Shown here in pieces: positions 17,380 through 25,935 of a stretch of 64,000 bases of DNA. A model generated the notes under the pieces. That model ran no database searches and was not told the origin of the DNA. It saw only the letters and a list, made by a program, of their open reading frames with translations. Both the position numbers and the translations under genes were made by a program. The stretch covers positions 434,001-498,000 of the forward strand of contig CAVSJQ010000022.1 of NCBI GenBank assembly GCA_963728355.1, read 5' to 3'. Numbering within the stretch: position 1 is the stretch's first letter; every line of letters begins with the position of its first letter. The stretch comes from Sva-07 sp963728355. GTDB lineage: Bacteria; Actinomycetota; Acidimicrobiia; Acidimicrobiales; Ilumatobacteraceae.

Positions 17380-18600
17380 TCAGCGGTTGCGACGGCTCAC
17401 CATGGTGCGGTCGATCTCGGCGATGGTCCGCACACCGGTGAGGGCCATCGTGCGCTCCATGCCGTCGCGTAGGAACGTCAACAGCTGGTCGACGCCGCGT
17501 TCGCCGGCGGCGCCCAGGGCGTACAGGTACGGGCGTCCCACGGTGACTGCGTCGGCGCCCAGGGCGAGGGCCTTCACGATGTCGCTGCCTCGCCTGACAC
17601 CGCCGTCGCAGATGATCGTGGCCCCGTCGCCGATCTCGTCGCGCACGGGTTCCACCAGTTCGAGTGGGACCGGAGCGTCGTCGAGCTGGCGTCCGCCGTG
17701 GTTCGACAGACCAATACCTTGCACCCCCATGGCCACCGCCTGCTTGGCGTCGGCCACCGTCTGGATGCCCTTGAGCACGATCGGACCGTCCCACACCGAC
17801 CGGAGCCAGTCGATGTCGTTCCACGACAGCGATTGGTCGAAGTGGTTGGCCACCTTCGCGGCGAGTGAGATCGCGGTCGATCCGTCGACCGCATGGCGGC
17901 CGACGACGTTCGCGAACGTGATCGGTTCGCTGCGAAGGAAATCGAGTGTCCATCCCGGATGCAGCGCACCGTCGACCAGGGTCGACGGCCCGATCTTCGG
18001 AGGCAAGGTGAACCCGTGACGCACGTCGCGTTCGCGCCTGCCGAGAATCGGTGCGTCGACGGTCAGCCACACAGCGGTGTAGCCAGCCTGCTTCGCGCGT
18101 CCGATCAGTTCCTCGACGAGTGGCCGGTCGCGCCACGTGTAGACCTGGAACCATTTGTCACCAGCACTGACACCGGCGACCTCTTCGATCGACCGCGTTC
18201 CCATCGTCGACAGCGAGTAGGGGATGCCAGCGCGAGCCGCGGCGCGGGCGACGGCCAGCTCACCTTGGGAATCGGCGATGCGGGTGTAGCCCGCAGGAGC
18301 GAGGATCACCGGCATCGCCAACGAGCGGCCGAAGATCTCTGTCGACGTCACCAGCTCGCTCACGTCGCGCAGCACGCGAGGGTGGAACTCGTACTTCGCG
18401 AACGCTTCGACGTTGCGCGCCAGGGTGCGCTCGTCCTCCGCTCCACCGTCGATGTAGTCGAACACACCGTGCGGCAGTCGACGCTTGGCGATGCGCCGCA
18501 TGTCGTCCACCGAAACGCACTGCTGCAACCGCCGTTCGAGCGGGTCGAGCGTCGGCTTCTTGAACCGCACGACGGACCGGAACGTCTCCACCATTCCCAT
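17380..18600 (-). CDS. FMN-dependent alpha-hydroxy-acid oxidase/dehydrogenase (LldD-like)
   Basis: A 406-residue flavoenzyme that oxidises a 2-hydroxy acid such as L-lactate or glycolate to the 2-oxo acid. The TIM-barrel family marks are VFDYIDGGAEDE, PVILAPAGYTR, WFQVYTWRDR, the active-site SNHGGRQLD with its catalytic His and Arg, and the FMN-phosphate site ICDGGVRRGSDIVKALALGADAV split over two loops. Length and layout fit L-lactate dehydrogenases and the MftD relatives of mycofactocin clusters, but no mft genes are nearby. The ATG has TACGCT 7 nt upstream. Confidence 0.9.
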   Translation of the reverse strand: MGMVETFRSVVRFKKPTLDPLERRLQQCVSVDDMRRIAKRRLPHGVFDYIDGGAEDERTLARNVEAFAKYEFHPRVLRDVSELVTSTEIFGRSLAMPVILAPAGYTRIADSQGELAVARAAARAGIPYSLSTMGTRSIEEVAGVSAGDKWFQVYTWRDRPLVEELIGRAKQAGYTAVWLTVDAPILGRRERDVRHGFTLPPKIGPSTLVDGALHPGWTLDFLRSEPITFANVVGRHAVDGSTAISLAAKVANHFDQSLSWNDIDWLRSVWDGPIVLKGIQTVADAKQAVAMGVQGIGLSNHGGRQLDDAPVPLELVEPVRDEIGDGATIICDGGVRRGSDIVKALALGADAVTVGRPYLYALGAAGERGVDQLLTFLRDGMERTMALTGVRTIAEIDRTMVSRRNR

Positions 18601-18607
18601 GGGCGCC

Positions 18608-18613
18608 AGCGTA
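18608..18613 (-). promoter_or_regulatory. Leaderless -10 hexamer for the 2-hydroxyacid oxidase
   Basis: TACGCT on the minus strand is 7 nt before the ATG at 18600. It overlaps the gap after the GntR-type regulator gene. Confidence 0.55.
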
Positions 18614-18627
18614 CGGCGCCGGACCGC

Positions 18628-19353
18628 TCAGTCGACGATGCGTAGACCGCTCGGTGTCATCGATGGCGCCGCCTGTGGGAGGTCGACGACGAATTCGGTG
18701 CGATGGGCAGGGAACAGGTGCTCGCTCAACAGCACCGCCTGTCCGGAGTCGTCGGTGGTGATCCGCTGGCAGCGCAGCACCGGCGAACCGGCGGGAACAC
18801 CGAGCAGGCGGGCATCGGACTCGTCGACGAGATCGGCACCGATCGTCTGCGTCGCACCACGCAGTTCGACGTCGAGCAGTTCGTAGAACGGTCGGCGTTC
18901 GACGTCTCGGCGCGAGAGATGACCCCCGAGTTCGGCGGGACACCACACGGTGACGACGGCGAACGGCTCACCGTCGGCGAGGTTGACGCGCTTGACCCGC
19001 AGCACCTTGTCGGAACCGAGGACGCGCTCGACTCGCTCGGGCGCCGACTCGAACTCGAACTCCTCGATCTTGCGCTCGGAGAGCTTCCCGACGCCTTCGA
19101 CGTGTGACTCGATCGTGGCCAGCGATGAGAGGCTCTGCGGCACGGGCTCGGTGGCGACGAACCACCCGAAGCCCTGGCGAGCAGCGATCAGGCCGTCCTC
19201 GCGGACGAGCTCCAGCGCCCGCCGGATCGTCACGCGTGAGGCGCCGAATTCCGCAGACATCTCGGCCTCCGACGGCAGCACCGACCCGGGCGGCGAGTCG
19301 AGCGCGCGTCGGCGCAACTCGTCGGCGATCTCCTGGTATCGGATGTGTCGCAT
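18628..19353 (-). CDS. GntR/HutC-family transcriptional regulator
   Basis: A 241-residue regulator. Residues 1-70 form the GntR winged helix (YQEIADELRRR, LPSEAEMSAEFGASRVTIRRAL, GLIAARQGFGWFV). The rest is a UTRA/HutC-type ligand-binding domain (VLRVKRVNLADGEPFAV to the RCQRITTDDSGQAVLLSEHLFP strand pair). The start at 19353 keeps the standard N-terminus and has GGGAG 5 nt upstream, so unlike many neighbours this mRNA is leadered. It is divergent from acnA, and an inverted repeat overlaps the acnA promoter between them, so it probably regulates acnA, itself, or both. The ligand is unknown. Confidence 0.88.
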   Translation of the reverse strand: MRHIRYQEIADELRRRALDSPPGSVLPSEAEMSAEFGASRVTIRRALELVREDGLIAARQGFGWFVATEPVPQSLSSLATIESHVEGVGKLSERKIEEFEFESAPERVERVLGSDKVLRVKRVNLADGEPFAVVTVWCPAELGGHLSRRDVERRPFYELLDVELRGATQTIGADLVDESDARLLGVPAGSPVLRCQRITTDDSGQAVLLSEHLFPAHRTEFVVDLPQAAPSMTPSGLRIVD

Positions 19354-19392
19354 GCTGTCTCCCGACGGCCGCAACGCCGGTTGATCGACTGG

Positions 19393-19420
19393 TTGCGCGA
19401 CGGCCAACTTGTATTATAGT
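19393..19420 (+). promoter_or_regulatory. acnA promoter, leaderless
   Basis: A -35-like TTGCGC (19393-19398), 16-nt spacer and -10 TATAGT (19415-19420) are followed by 7 nt and then the ATG at 19428. This is the best-formed promoter in the window. No ribosome-binding site is possible. Confidence 0.6.
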
Positions 19421-19422
19421 TG
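19405..19422. promoter_or_regulatory. Inverted repeat overlapping the acnA -10, candidate GntR operator
   Basis: CAACT (19405-19409) and AGTTG (19418-19422) flank an 8-bp AT-rich centre that includes the -10 region. A regulator bound here would block RNA polymerase. The adjacent divergent GntR/HutC-type gene is the natural candidate. Confidence 0.45.
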
Positions 19423-19427
19423 TCTAC

Positions 19428-21728
19428 ATGACCGATGCCAGCCCTGATGCCAACCAGGATCCGAACGCCAACGGCGCCACCACGCCCATCGCTCTCGTCG
19501 AGGGTGTCTATGCCAGCTTGACCGATCGCGTCGCCGCCGGCCGCGAGCGCCTGGGGCGACCGCTGACCCTGACCGAGAAGATCCTGATCAACCACCTCGC
19601 CGATCCGAACGAGGACATCGAGCGCGGGGCCACCTACAACGACTTCCATCCCGACCGCGTCGCCATGCAGGACGCGACGGCACAGATGGCGCTACTGCAG
19701 TTCATGACCGCCGGGCTGCCCGAGGCGGCGGTGCCTTCGACCGTTCACTGCGACCACCTGATCCAGGCCAAGGTCGGCGCCAACGTCGACCTCGGCGTGG
19801 CCATCGACACCAACAAGGAGGTCTACGACTTCCTGCGCTCGGTGTCGGCCAAGTACGGCATCGGCTTCTGGGGTCCGGGGTCCGGCATCATCCACCAGGT
19901 CGTCCTCGAGAACTACGCCTTCCCCGGCGGCATGATGATCGGCACCGACAGCCACACCCCCAACGCCGGCGGGCTCGGGATGATCGCCATCGGGGTGGGC
20001 GGTGCCGACGCGGTCGACGTGATGACCGGCTTCCCGTTCAACGTGCGCTGGCCGAAGGTGATCGGCGTCAAACTCACCGGCACGCTCAGCGGCTGGTCGA
20101 GCCCCAAGGACGTCATTCTCGAAGTCGCCCGGGTGCTCACCGTCGAGGGTGGCACCGGTGCCATCGTCGAGTACTTCGGTCCCGGCGCCGACTCGATCTC
20201 GGCGACCGGCAAGGCGACGATCTGCAACATGGGCGCCGAGATCGGTGCCACCACGTCGCACTTCGCGTACGACCACAACATGGCGGCGTACCTCAAGGCA
20301 ACGGGCCGCGAGGCGATCGCCGACGCTGCCGACAAGGTGGCCGACGACCTGCGTGCCGACGACGGCGCCACCTACGACCAGCTGATCGAGATCGACCTCG
20401 ACGAGCTCAAGCCCCTGATCAACGGCCCGCACTCCCCCGACCGTGCCCACAAGGTCGGCGCCGCTGGTGTCGGCGCCGCCGCGCGCGAGAACGACTGGCC
20501 GCTCGAGCCGTCGGCGTGCCTGATCGGCTCGTGCACCAACTCGTCGTACGAGGACATCACCAGGGTTGCTTCGATCGCCCGCCAGGCGGCCGCTGCCGGA
20601 CTGACGGCCAAGTGCGAGCTGCTGATCACCCCCGGCTCCGAGCAGGTGCGAGCAACGATCGAGCGTGACGGGCTGCTCGCCGACCTCGAGGCGATCGGCG
20701 CCACCGTCCTCGCCAATGCCTGCGGGCCGTGCATCGGCCAGTGGTCGCGCCCCGAGTCGATCACCGGGCAGCCGAACACGATCGTCAACTCGTTCAACCG
20801 CAACTTCCCCAAGCGCAACGACGGCTCGGCGAAGACCTTGAGCTTCGTCACCTCACCCGACACGGTGCTGGCCATCGCGTTGGCGGGGCGACTCGACTTC
20901 GACCCGACCGTCGACACGATCACCGCACCCGACGGCACCGAGATCACGCTCGACGCTCCGGTCGGTGAGATCCTGCCCGACGCCGGCTACGACCCGGGCG
21001 AGAACACCTACACCGCTCCCCCGGCCGACGGCTCGGACGTCGAGGTTGTGGTGTCGCCGACCAGCGACCGGCTGCAGTTGCTCGCTCCCTTCCTGGCCTG
21101 GGACGGCGACGATTACCACGATCTGCCGGTGCTCATGAAAGCGCAGGGCAAGTGCACGACCGACCACATCTCGGCTGCCGGCCCGTGGCTGAAGTACCGC
21201 GGGCACCTCGAGAACATCTCGGGCAACCTGTTCGCCGGTGCGGTCAACGCCTTCACCGGCGAGGCCGGCAGCGGCAAGGACATCACCGACGGCGAAACCC
21301 GCCCCTACCCCGAGATCGCCATGCGCTACCACGAAGCGGGGATCAAGTGGGTGGCGATCGGCGACCGCAACTACGGCGAGGGCTCTTCTCGCGAGCATGC
21401 GGCGATGGAACCGCGCTTCCGTGGCGGCCTGGTGATCCTGGCCCGGTCCTTCGCCCGCATCCACGAGACCAACGCGAAGAAGCAGGGTCTGCTGCCGCTG
21501 ACGTTCGCCGATCCCGACACCTACGACCTGATCGAGGAGGACGACCGCATCAACGTGCTCGGCCTGCCCCCGGTGCCGGGCCAGAACGTGCGGTGCCAGA
21601 TCGTCAAGCCCGACGGCACCACGATCGACTTCGAGGCCGTCCACACCTTCAGCCCCGAACAGGTCGACTGGTTCAGGGCCGGCTCCGCCCTCAACATCGT
21701 GCGCCAGAAGGTCGCCGCCGCCAGCTGA
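19428..21728 (+). CDS. acnA: Aconitate hydratase, mitochondrial type
   Basis: Isomerises citrate and isocitrate through cis-aconitate in the TCA cycle, using a 4Fe-4S cluster. At 766 residues it is closer in length and sequence to eukaryotic mitochondrial aconitase than to the ~900-residue bacterial AcnA: GFWGPGSGIIHQ, ENYAFPGGMMIGTDSHTPN, LTGTLSGWSSPKDVIL and AYDHNMAAYL are near-identical to that group. The cluster ligands are in LIGSCTNSSYEDI and ANACGPCIGQW. The swivel domain with GDRNYGEGSSREHAA is at the C-terminus. ATG 19428 is chosen because the upstream frame runs through the promoter. The symbol follows function, not subfamily. Confidence 0.95.
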   Translation: MTDASPDANQDPNANGATTPIALVEGVYASLTDRVAAGRERLGRPLTLTEKILINHLADPNEDIERGATYNDFHPDRVAMQDATAQMALLQFMTAGLPEAAVPSTVHCDHLIQAKVGANVDLGVAIDTNKEVYDFLRSVSAKYGIGFWGPGSGIIHQVVLENYAFPGGMMIGTDSHTPNAGGLGMIAIGVGGADAVDVMTGFPFNVRWPKVIGVKLTGTLSGWSSPKDVILEVARVLTVEGGTGAIVEYFGPGADSISATGKATICNMGAEIGATTSHFAYDHNMAAYLKATGREAIADAADKVADDLRADDGATYDQLIEIDLDELKPLINGPHSPDRAHKVGAAGVGAAARENDWPLEPSACLIGSCTNSSYEDITRVASIARQAAAAGLTAKCELLITPGSEQVRATIERDGLLADLEAIGATVLANACGPCIGQWSRPESITGQPNTIVNSFNRNFPKRNDGSAKTLSFVTSPDTVLAIALAGRLDFDPTVDTITAPDGTEITLDAPVGEILPDAGYDPGENTYTAPPADGSDVEVVVSPTSDRLQLLAPFLAWDGDDYHDLPVLMKAQGKCTTDHISAAGPWLKYRGHLENISGNLFAGAVNAFTGEAGSGKDITDGETRPYPEIAMRYHEAGIKWVAIGDRNYGEGSSREHAAMEPRFRGGLVILARSFARIHETNAKKQGLLPLTFADPDTYDLIEEDDRINVLGLPPVPGQNVRCQIVKPDGTTIDFEAVHTFSPEQVDWFRAGSALNIVRQKVAAAS

Positions 21729-21729
21729 G

Positions 21730-21762
21730 CGTTACGCCAGGGGTCAGACCCCCGGCGTAACG
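21730..21762. repeat. Dispersed palindromic repeat, family B, copy 1
   Basis: CGTTACGCC pairs with GGCGTAACG, and an inner GGGG pairs with CCCC, giving a nearly perfect 33-nt hairpin. It starts two bases after the acnA stop codon. Further copies lie at 32409-32441 and, inverted, at 32471-32504. It may act as a terminator here, but has no U-tract. Confidence 0.9.
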
Positions 21763-21764
21763 GC

Positions 21765-21770
21765 TACCGT
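21765..21770 (+). promoter_or_regulatory. Leaderless -10 hexamer for the nitroreductase
   Basis: TACCGT, immediately after repeat copy B1, ends 6 nt before the ATG at 21777. Confidence 0.55.
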
Positions 21771-21776
21771 CCTCGC

Positions 21777-22433
21777 ATGGAGATCCGCGAGGCGATCCGC
21801 ACCAACGGCACGGTCAGGCACTTCACCGACGAGCCGGTCGACGACGCGGCGATCGCGTCGATCCTCGATGATGCCCGGTTCGCTCCCTCGGGTGGGAACC
21901 GCCAGCCCTGGCGCGTCGCGGTCGTGAAGGACCTGATCCTGCGCCGCGAGCTGGCGATGCTGATGCAGCCGGTATGGGACGAGTACCTCGAGACCGCGAT
22001 GGCCGGCGGCAACCCGTTCAACGTCGTCGACTACGTCAAGCCCACCGACATCACGCCCAACAAGCACAACGACCTGTTCGAGAGCATCGAGTCGATCCCG
22101 GTCGTCCTCGCCGTCGCCGCCGACCTGTCAAAGATCGCGATGATGGACGCCGAACTCGATCGAGAGCCCATCACCGGCGGAGCGTCGATCTATCCGTTCT
22201 GCTGGAACCTGATGCTGTCGGCCCGGGCGCACGGCCTCGGTGGCGTGATGACCACGTTCCTCAGCCGGGTCGAGCCGGCGGCGGCGCCGGCACTCGGGCT
22301 CCCCGAGTACCACGCGCTGGTCACCACCATCTTCCTCGGTCACCCCGTCCATCAGCCGACCAGGCTGAAGCGCGAAGCCGTTGCGTCGTTCACCACGACG
22401 AACCGCTTCGACGGCCAGACGTTCCCGAGCTGA
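21777..22433 (+). CDS. Nitroreductase-family flavoprotein
   Basis: A 218-residue FMN-dependent NAD(P)H oxidoreductase of the nitroreductase fold. The N-terminal REAIRTNGTVRHFTDEPV and the FMN-contact FAPSGGNRQPWRVAVV are diagnostic, followed by the C-terminal GLGGVMTTFL with LGHP. Such enzymes reduce nitroaromatics, quinones or enones, or dehydrogenate cofactors; nothing here selects one. It is separated from acnA by repeat B1 and has its own promoter element. The trpA gene converges on it. Confidence 0.88.
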   Translation: MEIREAIRTNGTVRHFTDEPVDDAAIASILDDARFAPSGGNRQPWRVAVVKDLILRRELAMLMQPVWDEYLETAMAGGNPFNVVDYVKPTDITPNKHNDLFESIESIPVVLAVAADLSKIAMMDAELDREPITGGASIYPFCWNLMLSARAHGLGGVMTTFLSRVEPAAAPALGLPEYHALVTTIFLGHPVHQPTRLKREAVASFTTTNRFDGQTFPS

Positions 22434-22447
22434 GGCGGGCGGACCGG

Positions 22448-23215
22448 TCAGGCGGCGTCGATGGCGGCGCGCACCTCGGCGACGTAGTCACCGACGGCGT
22501 CGGGTCCCCCGTCCATCAGGCGGCGCACCATGCTGGCCCCCTGGATCACCCCGTCGGCGACTCGGGTCGCCTGGTGGGCCTGCTCGGCATTCGAGACACC
22601 GACGCCGACCAGCACGGGCACGTCGGTGATCGCCTTGAGCCGTGCAGCGAGCGCCGTTGCGGTCTCGGCCAACGACTCTCGCTCCCCCGTCACACCGAGC
22701 AGTCCGACCGAGTACAGGAAGCCTCGCGATCGGGCTGCGACCAACGGCAGGCGTTCGTCCGGTGCCGTCGGGGCCGCCAACATGATCGTCTCGATGCCGG
22801 CAGCGTCGGCGGCCTCGCACCAGGGTCCCGACTCCTCCAGCGGCAGGTCGGGCAGGATTGCGGCGCTGATGCCGGCACGACGGAGCTGCGCCGCGAACCG
22901 GGTCGGTCCGGGGTGGTGCACCAGGTTGTAGTAGGTCATCACGGCGAGCGGGATCTCGACGTCGAGCGATGGGACCTCGTCGAGGATCGACGTCGGCGTG
23001 ACCCCCTGTTCGAGCGCGTGCTGGGAGGCCTGCTGGATGACGGGGCCGTCCATCACCGGGTCGGAGAACGGGATCCCGATCTCGACGGCGTCGGCGCCGT
23101 TGGCGGCGCAGGCCCGGATCGCCGCCTGCCAGCCCGGATAGCCGCCGGTGATGTACGGGACCAGCAGCTTGCGGCCCTGGTCGCGCTTGGCGCGGAACTC
23201 GCTCTCGAGGCTCAT
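22448..23215 (-). CDS. trpA: Tryptophan synthase alpha subunit
   Basis: Splits indole-3-glycerol phosphate to indole and glyceraldehyde 3-phosphate; the indole passes through a tunnel to TrpB. The 255-residue TIM barrel shows LVPYITGGYPG, VEIGIPFSDPVMDGPVIQ with its catalytic Glu and Asp, LPDLPLEES, and the phosphate-binding GVGVSNAEQ. The ATG overlaps the trpB stop by one base (TGATG), so the two are translationally coupled. Longer in-frame upstream codons are within trpB and are rejected. Confidence 0.96.
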   Translation of the reverse strand: MSLESEFRAKRDQGRKLLVPYITGGYPGWQAAIRACAANGADAVEIGIPFSDPVMDGPVIQQASQHALEQGVTPTSILDEVPSLDVEIPLAVMTYYNLVHHPGPTRFAAQLRRAGISAAILPDLPLEESGPWCEAADAAGIETIMLAAPTAPDERLPLVAARSRGFLYSVGLLGVTGERESLAETATALAARLKAITDVPVLVGVGVSNAEQAHQATRVADGVIQGASMVRRLMDGGPDAVGDYVAEVRAAIDAA

Positions 23216-24405
23216 CACAGACGGCTGTCGAGGATGTCCATCATCTGCGCGACGTCCTTGTCGCCGCGTCCGGACAGGTTCATCAGGACCGTCTGACCCT
23301 GCAGGTCCGGCGCTTCGCGTGAGATCCAGGCGACCGCATGGGCGCATTCCAGCGCCGGGATGATCCCCTCGGCGCGCGACAGGAGCTGGAATCCCTCGAT
23401 CACCTCGTCGTCGGTGACCGACGGGTACTCCGCCCGACCGATCGATGCGAGGTAGGAGTGCTCCGGACCCACACCGGGGTAGTCGAGTCCCGCCGAGATC
23501 GACACCGCCTCTTCGACCTGGCCCACCTCGTCCTGCATCAGGTTGCTGCGCATCCCGTGCACGACCCCGGGGACGCCCCGCCCGATCGCCGCGCCGCCCG
23601 CCGGCTCGACGCCGACGAGGCGCGTGTCGGCCTCGTCGACGAAACCGCTGAAGATGCCCATCGCGTTCGAACCGCCACCGACGCAGGCGACGACGACGTC
23701 GGGCATCGCGCCGGTCATCTCCATGATCTGCGCGTGGGCCTCGTCGCCGATGATCGACTGGAACTGGCGGACCATGTAGGGGTACGGATGCGGGCCGACC
23801 ACGGAGCCGAGGCAGAAGTGTGTGTCGGTGACGTTGGCCACCCAGTGCCGCATCGCCTCGTTGACGGCGTCCTTGAGCGTGCGACTCCCGCTGTGCACCG
23901 CTTCGACCTCGGCGCCCAGCAGCTTCATGCGGAACACGTTGAGCGCCTGGCGTTCGACGTCGACGGCGCCCATGTACACCTTGCAGTCGAGCCCCATCAG
24001 CGCCGCGGCGGTCGCGCTCGCGACGCCGTGCTGGCCGGCACCGGTGTCGGCCACGATGCGCCGCTTCCCCATCCGTTTCGCCAGCAGGGTCTGGCCGATC
24101 ACGTTGTTGATCTTGTGCGAACCGGTGTGGTTCAGGTCCTCACGCTTGAGGATCAGGCGGATGCCGAGCTGCGCGCCGAGGTTGTGGCACTCGGTGAGGA
24201 TCGACGGGCGGCCCGAGTACTCGGTGTGGACCCGCATCAGCTCGTCGCGGAAGGCCGGGTCGTTCCAGGCGTCGTCGAACGCCGCTTCGAGTTCCTGGCA
24301 CGCCGGCACCAGGGTCTCGGGGACGAATCGCCCGCCGAACTCGCCGAAGCGGCCGGTGCCGTCGGGGGGCGCTGACAGTGATGGAGGCGGTTCGGTCGTG
24401 GTCAT
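23215..24405 (-). CDS. trpB: Tryptophan synthase beta subunit
   Basis: Condenses indole with L-serine to tryptophan using pyridoxal phosphate. The 396-residue chain starts with the typical GRFGEFGGRFVPETL. It carries the PLP lysine in NHTGSHKINN, the catalytic Glu-Thr-Gly-Ala loop region RIVADTGAGQHG, and the phosphate-binding CVGGGSNAMG. The loop reads DTGAGQHG instead of the more usual ETGAGQHG, which is worth noting because that Glu/Asp contacts indole. ATGA overlap with trpF (24402-24405) and TGATG overlap with trpA make a tight trpF-trpB-trpA operon. Confidence 0.96.
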   Translation of the reverse strand: MTTTEPPPSLSAPPDGTGRFGEFGGRFVPETLVPACQELEAAFDDAWNDPAFRDELMRVHTEYSGRPSILTECHNLGAQLGIRLILKREDLNHTGSHKINNVIGQTLLAKRMGKRRIVADTGAGQHGVASATAAALMGLDCKVYMGAVDVERQALNVFRMKLLGAEVEAVHSGSRTLKDAVNEAMRHWVANVTDTHFCLGSVVGPHPYPYMVRQFQSIIGDEAHAQIMEMTGAMPDVVVACVGGGSNAMGIFSGFVDEADTRLVGVEPAGGAAIGRGVPGVVHGMRSNLMQDEVGQVEEAVSISAGLDYPGVGPEHSYLASIGRAEYPSVTDDEVIEGFQLLSRAEGIIPALECAHAVAWISREAPDLQGQTVLMNLSGRGDKDVAQMMDILDSRL

Positions 24406-25055
24406 TCGAAGTCCCAGTCGTAGGGGAGGTCGTCGTCGCCGATGTACGGCGTCGCGGCATGGGCCCGGGCATTCTCGATGAAGCGCTTGACGGCGAGGGC
24501 GTCCTTCCTGCCGGGGGATTTCTCGACGCCGCTGGCGACATCGACGCCCCAGGGCTGCACCTCGGTGATCGCTGCGCCGACGTTGTCCGGCGTCAGACCG
24601 CCGGCGAGGATCAGCTTGACCGAGTCGGGGGCGTCGCCGGCCAGCGACCAGTCGAACACCTTGCCGGAGCCCGGCTCGGGAGCGTCGAGCAGGATCATGT
24701 CGGTGCCGTACTGATCGGCGCGGGGCAGGTTCTCGTCGTCGGCACCGAACGCCTTGATCACCCAGCGGAAGTGCTGCGCGATCTCGATGCTCTGCGCGGC
24801 TGTCTCCCGTCCGTGGAGCTGGACCGCCTTGACGCCCGCCCGGTGAGCGGTGTCGACGACCAGCTTGGGATGCTCGTTGCGGAACACGCCGACGGTGAGG
24901 ATCTCCGCCGGCAGGCGACGGGTGATGTCGTATGCGACCTGGGCGGCGATCTGGCGGGTCGAAGGAGCGAAGATGAAGCCGACGGCATCGGCGCCCATCG
25001 CCACCGACAGCAGTGCGTCGTCCTCGTTGGTGATCCCACAGATCTTGACGAACAT
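24402..25055 (-). CDS. trpF: Phosphoribosylanthranilate isomerase
   Basis: Performs the Amadori rearrangement of phosphoribosylanthranilate in tryptophan synthesis. The 217-residue barrel begins MFVKICGITNEDDA with the catalytic Cys. QLHGRE, LLDAPEPGSGKVFDW (catalytic Asp) and the phosphate sites LAGGLTPDNV and DVASGVEKSPGRKD follow. It is a separate actinobacterial TrpF, so PriA need not be bifunctional here. First gene of the trpFBA operon, with its own TACGGT element 8 nt upstream. Separated from trpC by the opposite-strand ppk2. Confidence 0.95.
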   Translation of the reverse strand: MFVKICGITNEDDALLSVAMGADAVGFIFAPSTRQIAAQVAYDITRRLPAEILTVGVFRNEHPKLVVDTAHRAGVKAVQLHGRETAAQSIEIAQHFRWVIKAFGADDENLPRADQYGTDMILLDAPEPGSGKVFDWSLAGDAPDSVKLILAGGLTPDNVGAAITEVQPWGVDVASGVEKSPGRKDALAVKRFIENARAHAATPYIGDDDLPYDWDFE

Positions 25056-25063
25056 CGACGGTC

Positions 25064-25069
25064 ACCGTA
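25064..25069 (-). promoter_or_regulatory. Leaderless -10 hexamer for trpFBA
   Basis: TACGGT on the minus strand is 8 nt before the trpF ATG at 25055. It gives trpFBA a promoter independent of trpC. Confidence 0.55.
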
Positions 25070-25119
25070 CCGGCCGTCGACGCACTGCGAGAGATTCATT
25101 GCATCGGCCGACACGCGCC

Positions 25120-25125
25120 TAACGT
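25120..25125 (+). promoter_or_regulatory. -10 hexamer for ppk2
   Basis: TAACGT ends 9 nt before the ATG at 25135. The spacing is slightly long, and a GAGGGGG run lies directly before the ATG, so a very short leader is possible. Confidence 0.4.
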
Positions 25126-25134
25126 CGAGGGGGC

Positions 25135-25893
25135 ATGGGACGACTCGATGACATCGACCTGTCGGCGAAGCTCAACGGCGACTACGAGAAGCGGCTCGCC
25201 GCCGCCCAGGAGCGCTTCTTGGAGCTGCGCCTGACGCTCGGCGGGCAGATCGGCGACCGCGGCGTGGGTCCGGGGCTCCTGGTGGTGATCGAAGGTGCCG
25301 ACGCCGGCGGCAAGGGCGGCGCCACGCGACGGATCGTGGAGCGGCTCGATCCACGTCATTTCAGCGTGTACGCCTACGCCAAACCGAGCGAACGCGAGAA
25401 GCGCCACCACTTCCTGTGGCGCTTCTGGAGCAAGGTGCCGGGGCTCGGCGGGATGTGCGTCTTCGACCGCAGCTGGTACGGGCGGCTCCTCGTCGAGCGG
25501 GTCGAGAAGTTCGCCACGATCGAGCAGTGGACACGGGCCTACAACGAGATCGTCGAGTTCGAGCGCAGCCTCGTGCTCGAGGGCGTGATCCTCGTGAAGT
25601 TCTACCTGCACATCAGCGCCGACGAGCAGTTCAAGCGCTTCGAGAGCCGTCGCGACGACCCGCTGCGCGAGTGGAAACTGAACGAGGAGGACTGGCGCAA
25701 CCGCGACAAGTGGGACCAGTACATCGAGGCCGCCGAGGACATGTTCGAGCGCACCGACCACCAGTTGGCGCCGTGGGACATCGTGTCGGGCGAGAACAAG
25801 AAGTGGGCCCGGGTCACGATCCTCGAGACGCTCAACCAGCGCATCGAGGACGGCATCGCCCGCTGGGACATGCTCAACACCCCACCCGGCTGA
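25135..25893 (+). CDS. ppk2: Polyphosphate kinase 2 family protein
   Basis: Transfers phosphate between inorganic polyphosphate and nucleotides. The 252-residue P-loop kinase has Walker A EGADAGGKGG, the family FDRSWYGRLLVERVEKF Walker B/lid region and VKFYLHISADEQFKRFESR. The C-terminus RWDMLNTPPG follows a helical segment. PPK2 subclasses prefer NDP or NMP; one domain of this length could be class I or II, and I cannot separate them. It lies on the opposite strand between trpC and trpF, an unusual place. Confidence 0.92.
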   Translation: MGRLDDIDLSAKLNGDYEKRLAAAQERFLELRLTLGGQIGDRGVGPGLLVVIEGADAGGKGGATRRIVERLDPRHFSVYAYAKPSEREKRHHFLWRFWSKVPGLGGMCVFDRSWYGRLLVERVEKFATIEQWTRAYNEIVEFERSLVLEGVILVKFYLHISADEQFKRFESRRDDPLREWKLNEEDWRNRDKWDQYIEAAEDMFERTDHQLAPWDIVSGENKKWARVTILETLNQRIEDGIARWDMLNTPPG

Positions 25894-25927
25894 ACTGTCA
25901 CACCGTGCCGGGTCAAACGTGACAGTT
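25893..25927. terminator. Hairpin between convergent ppk2 and trpC
   Basis: AACTGTCAC pairs perfectly with GTGACAGTT around a 17-nt loop. It begins on the last base of the ppk2 stop codon and ends 8 bp before the trpC stop, so it could terminate both convergent transcripts. No U-tract is visible. Confidence 0.55.
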
Positions 25928-25935
25928 GGACGTTC

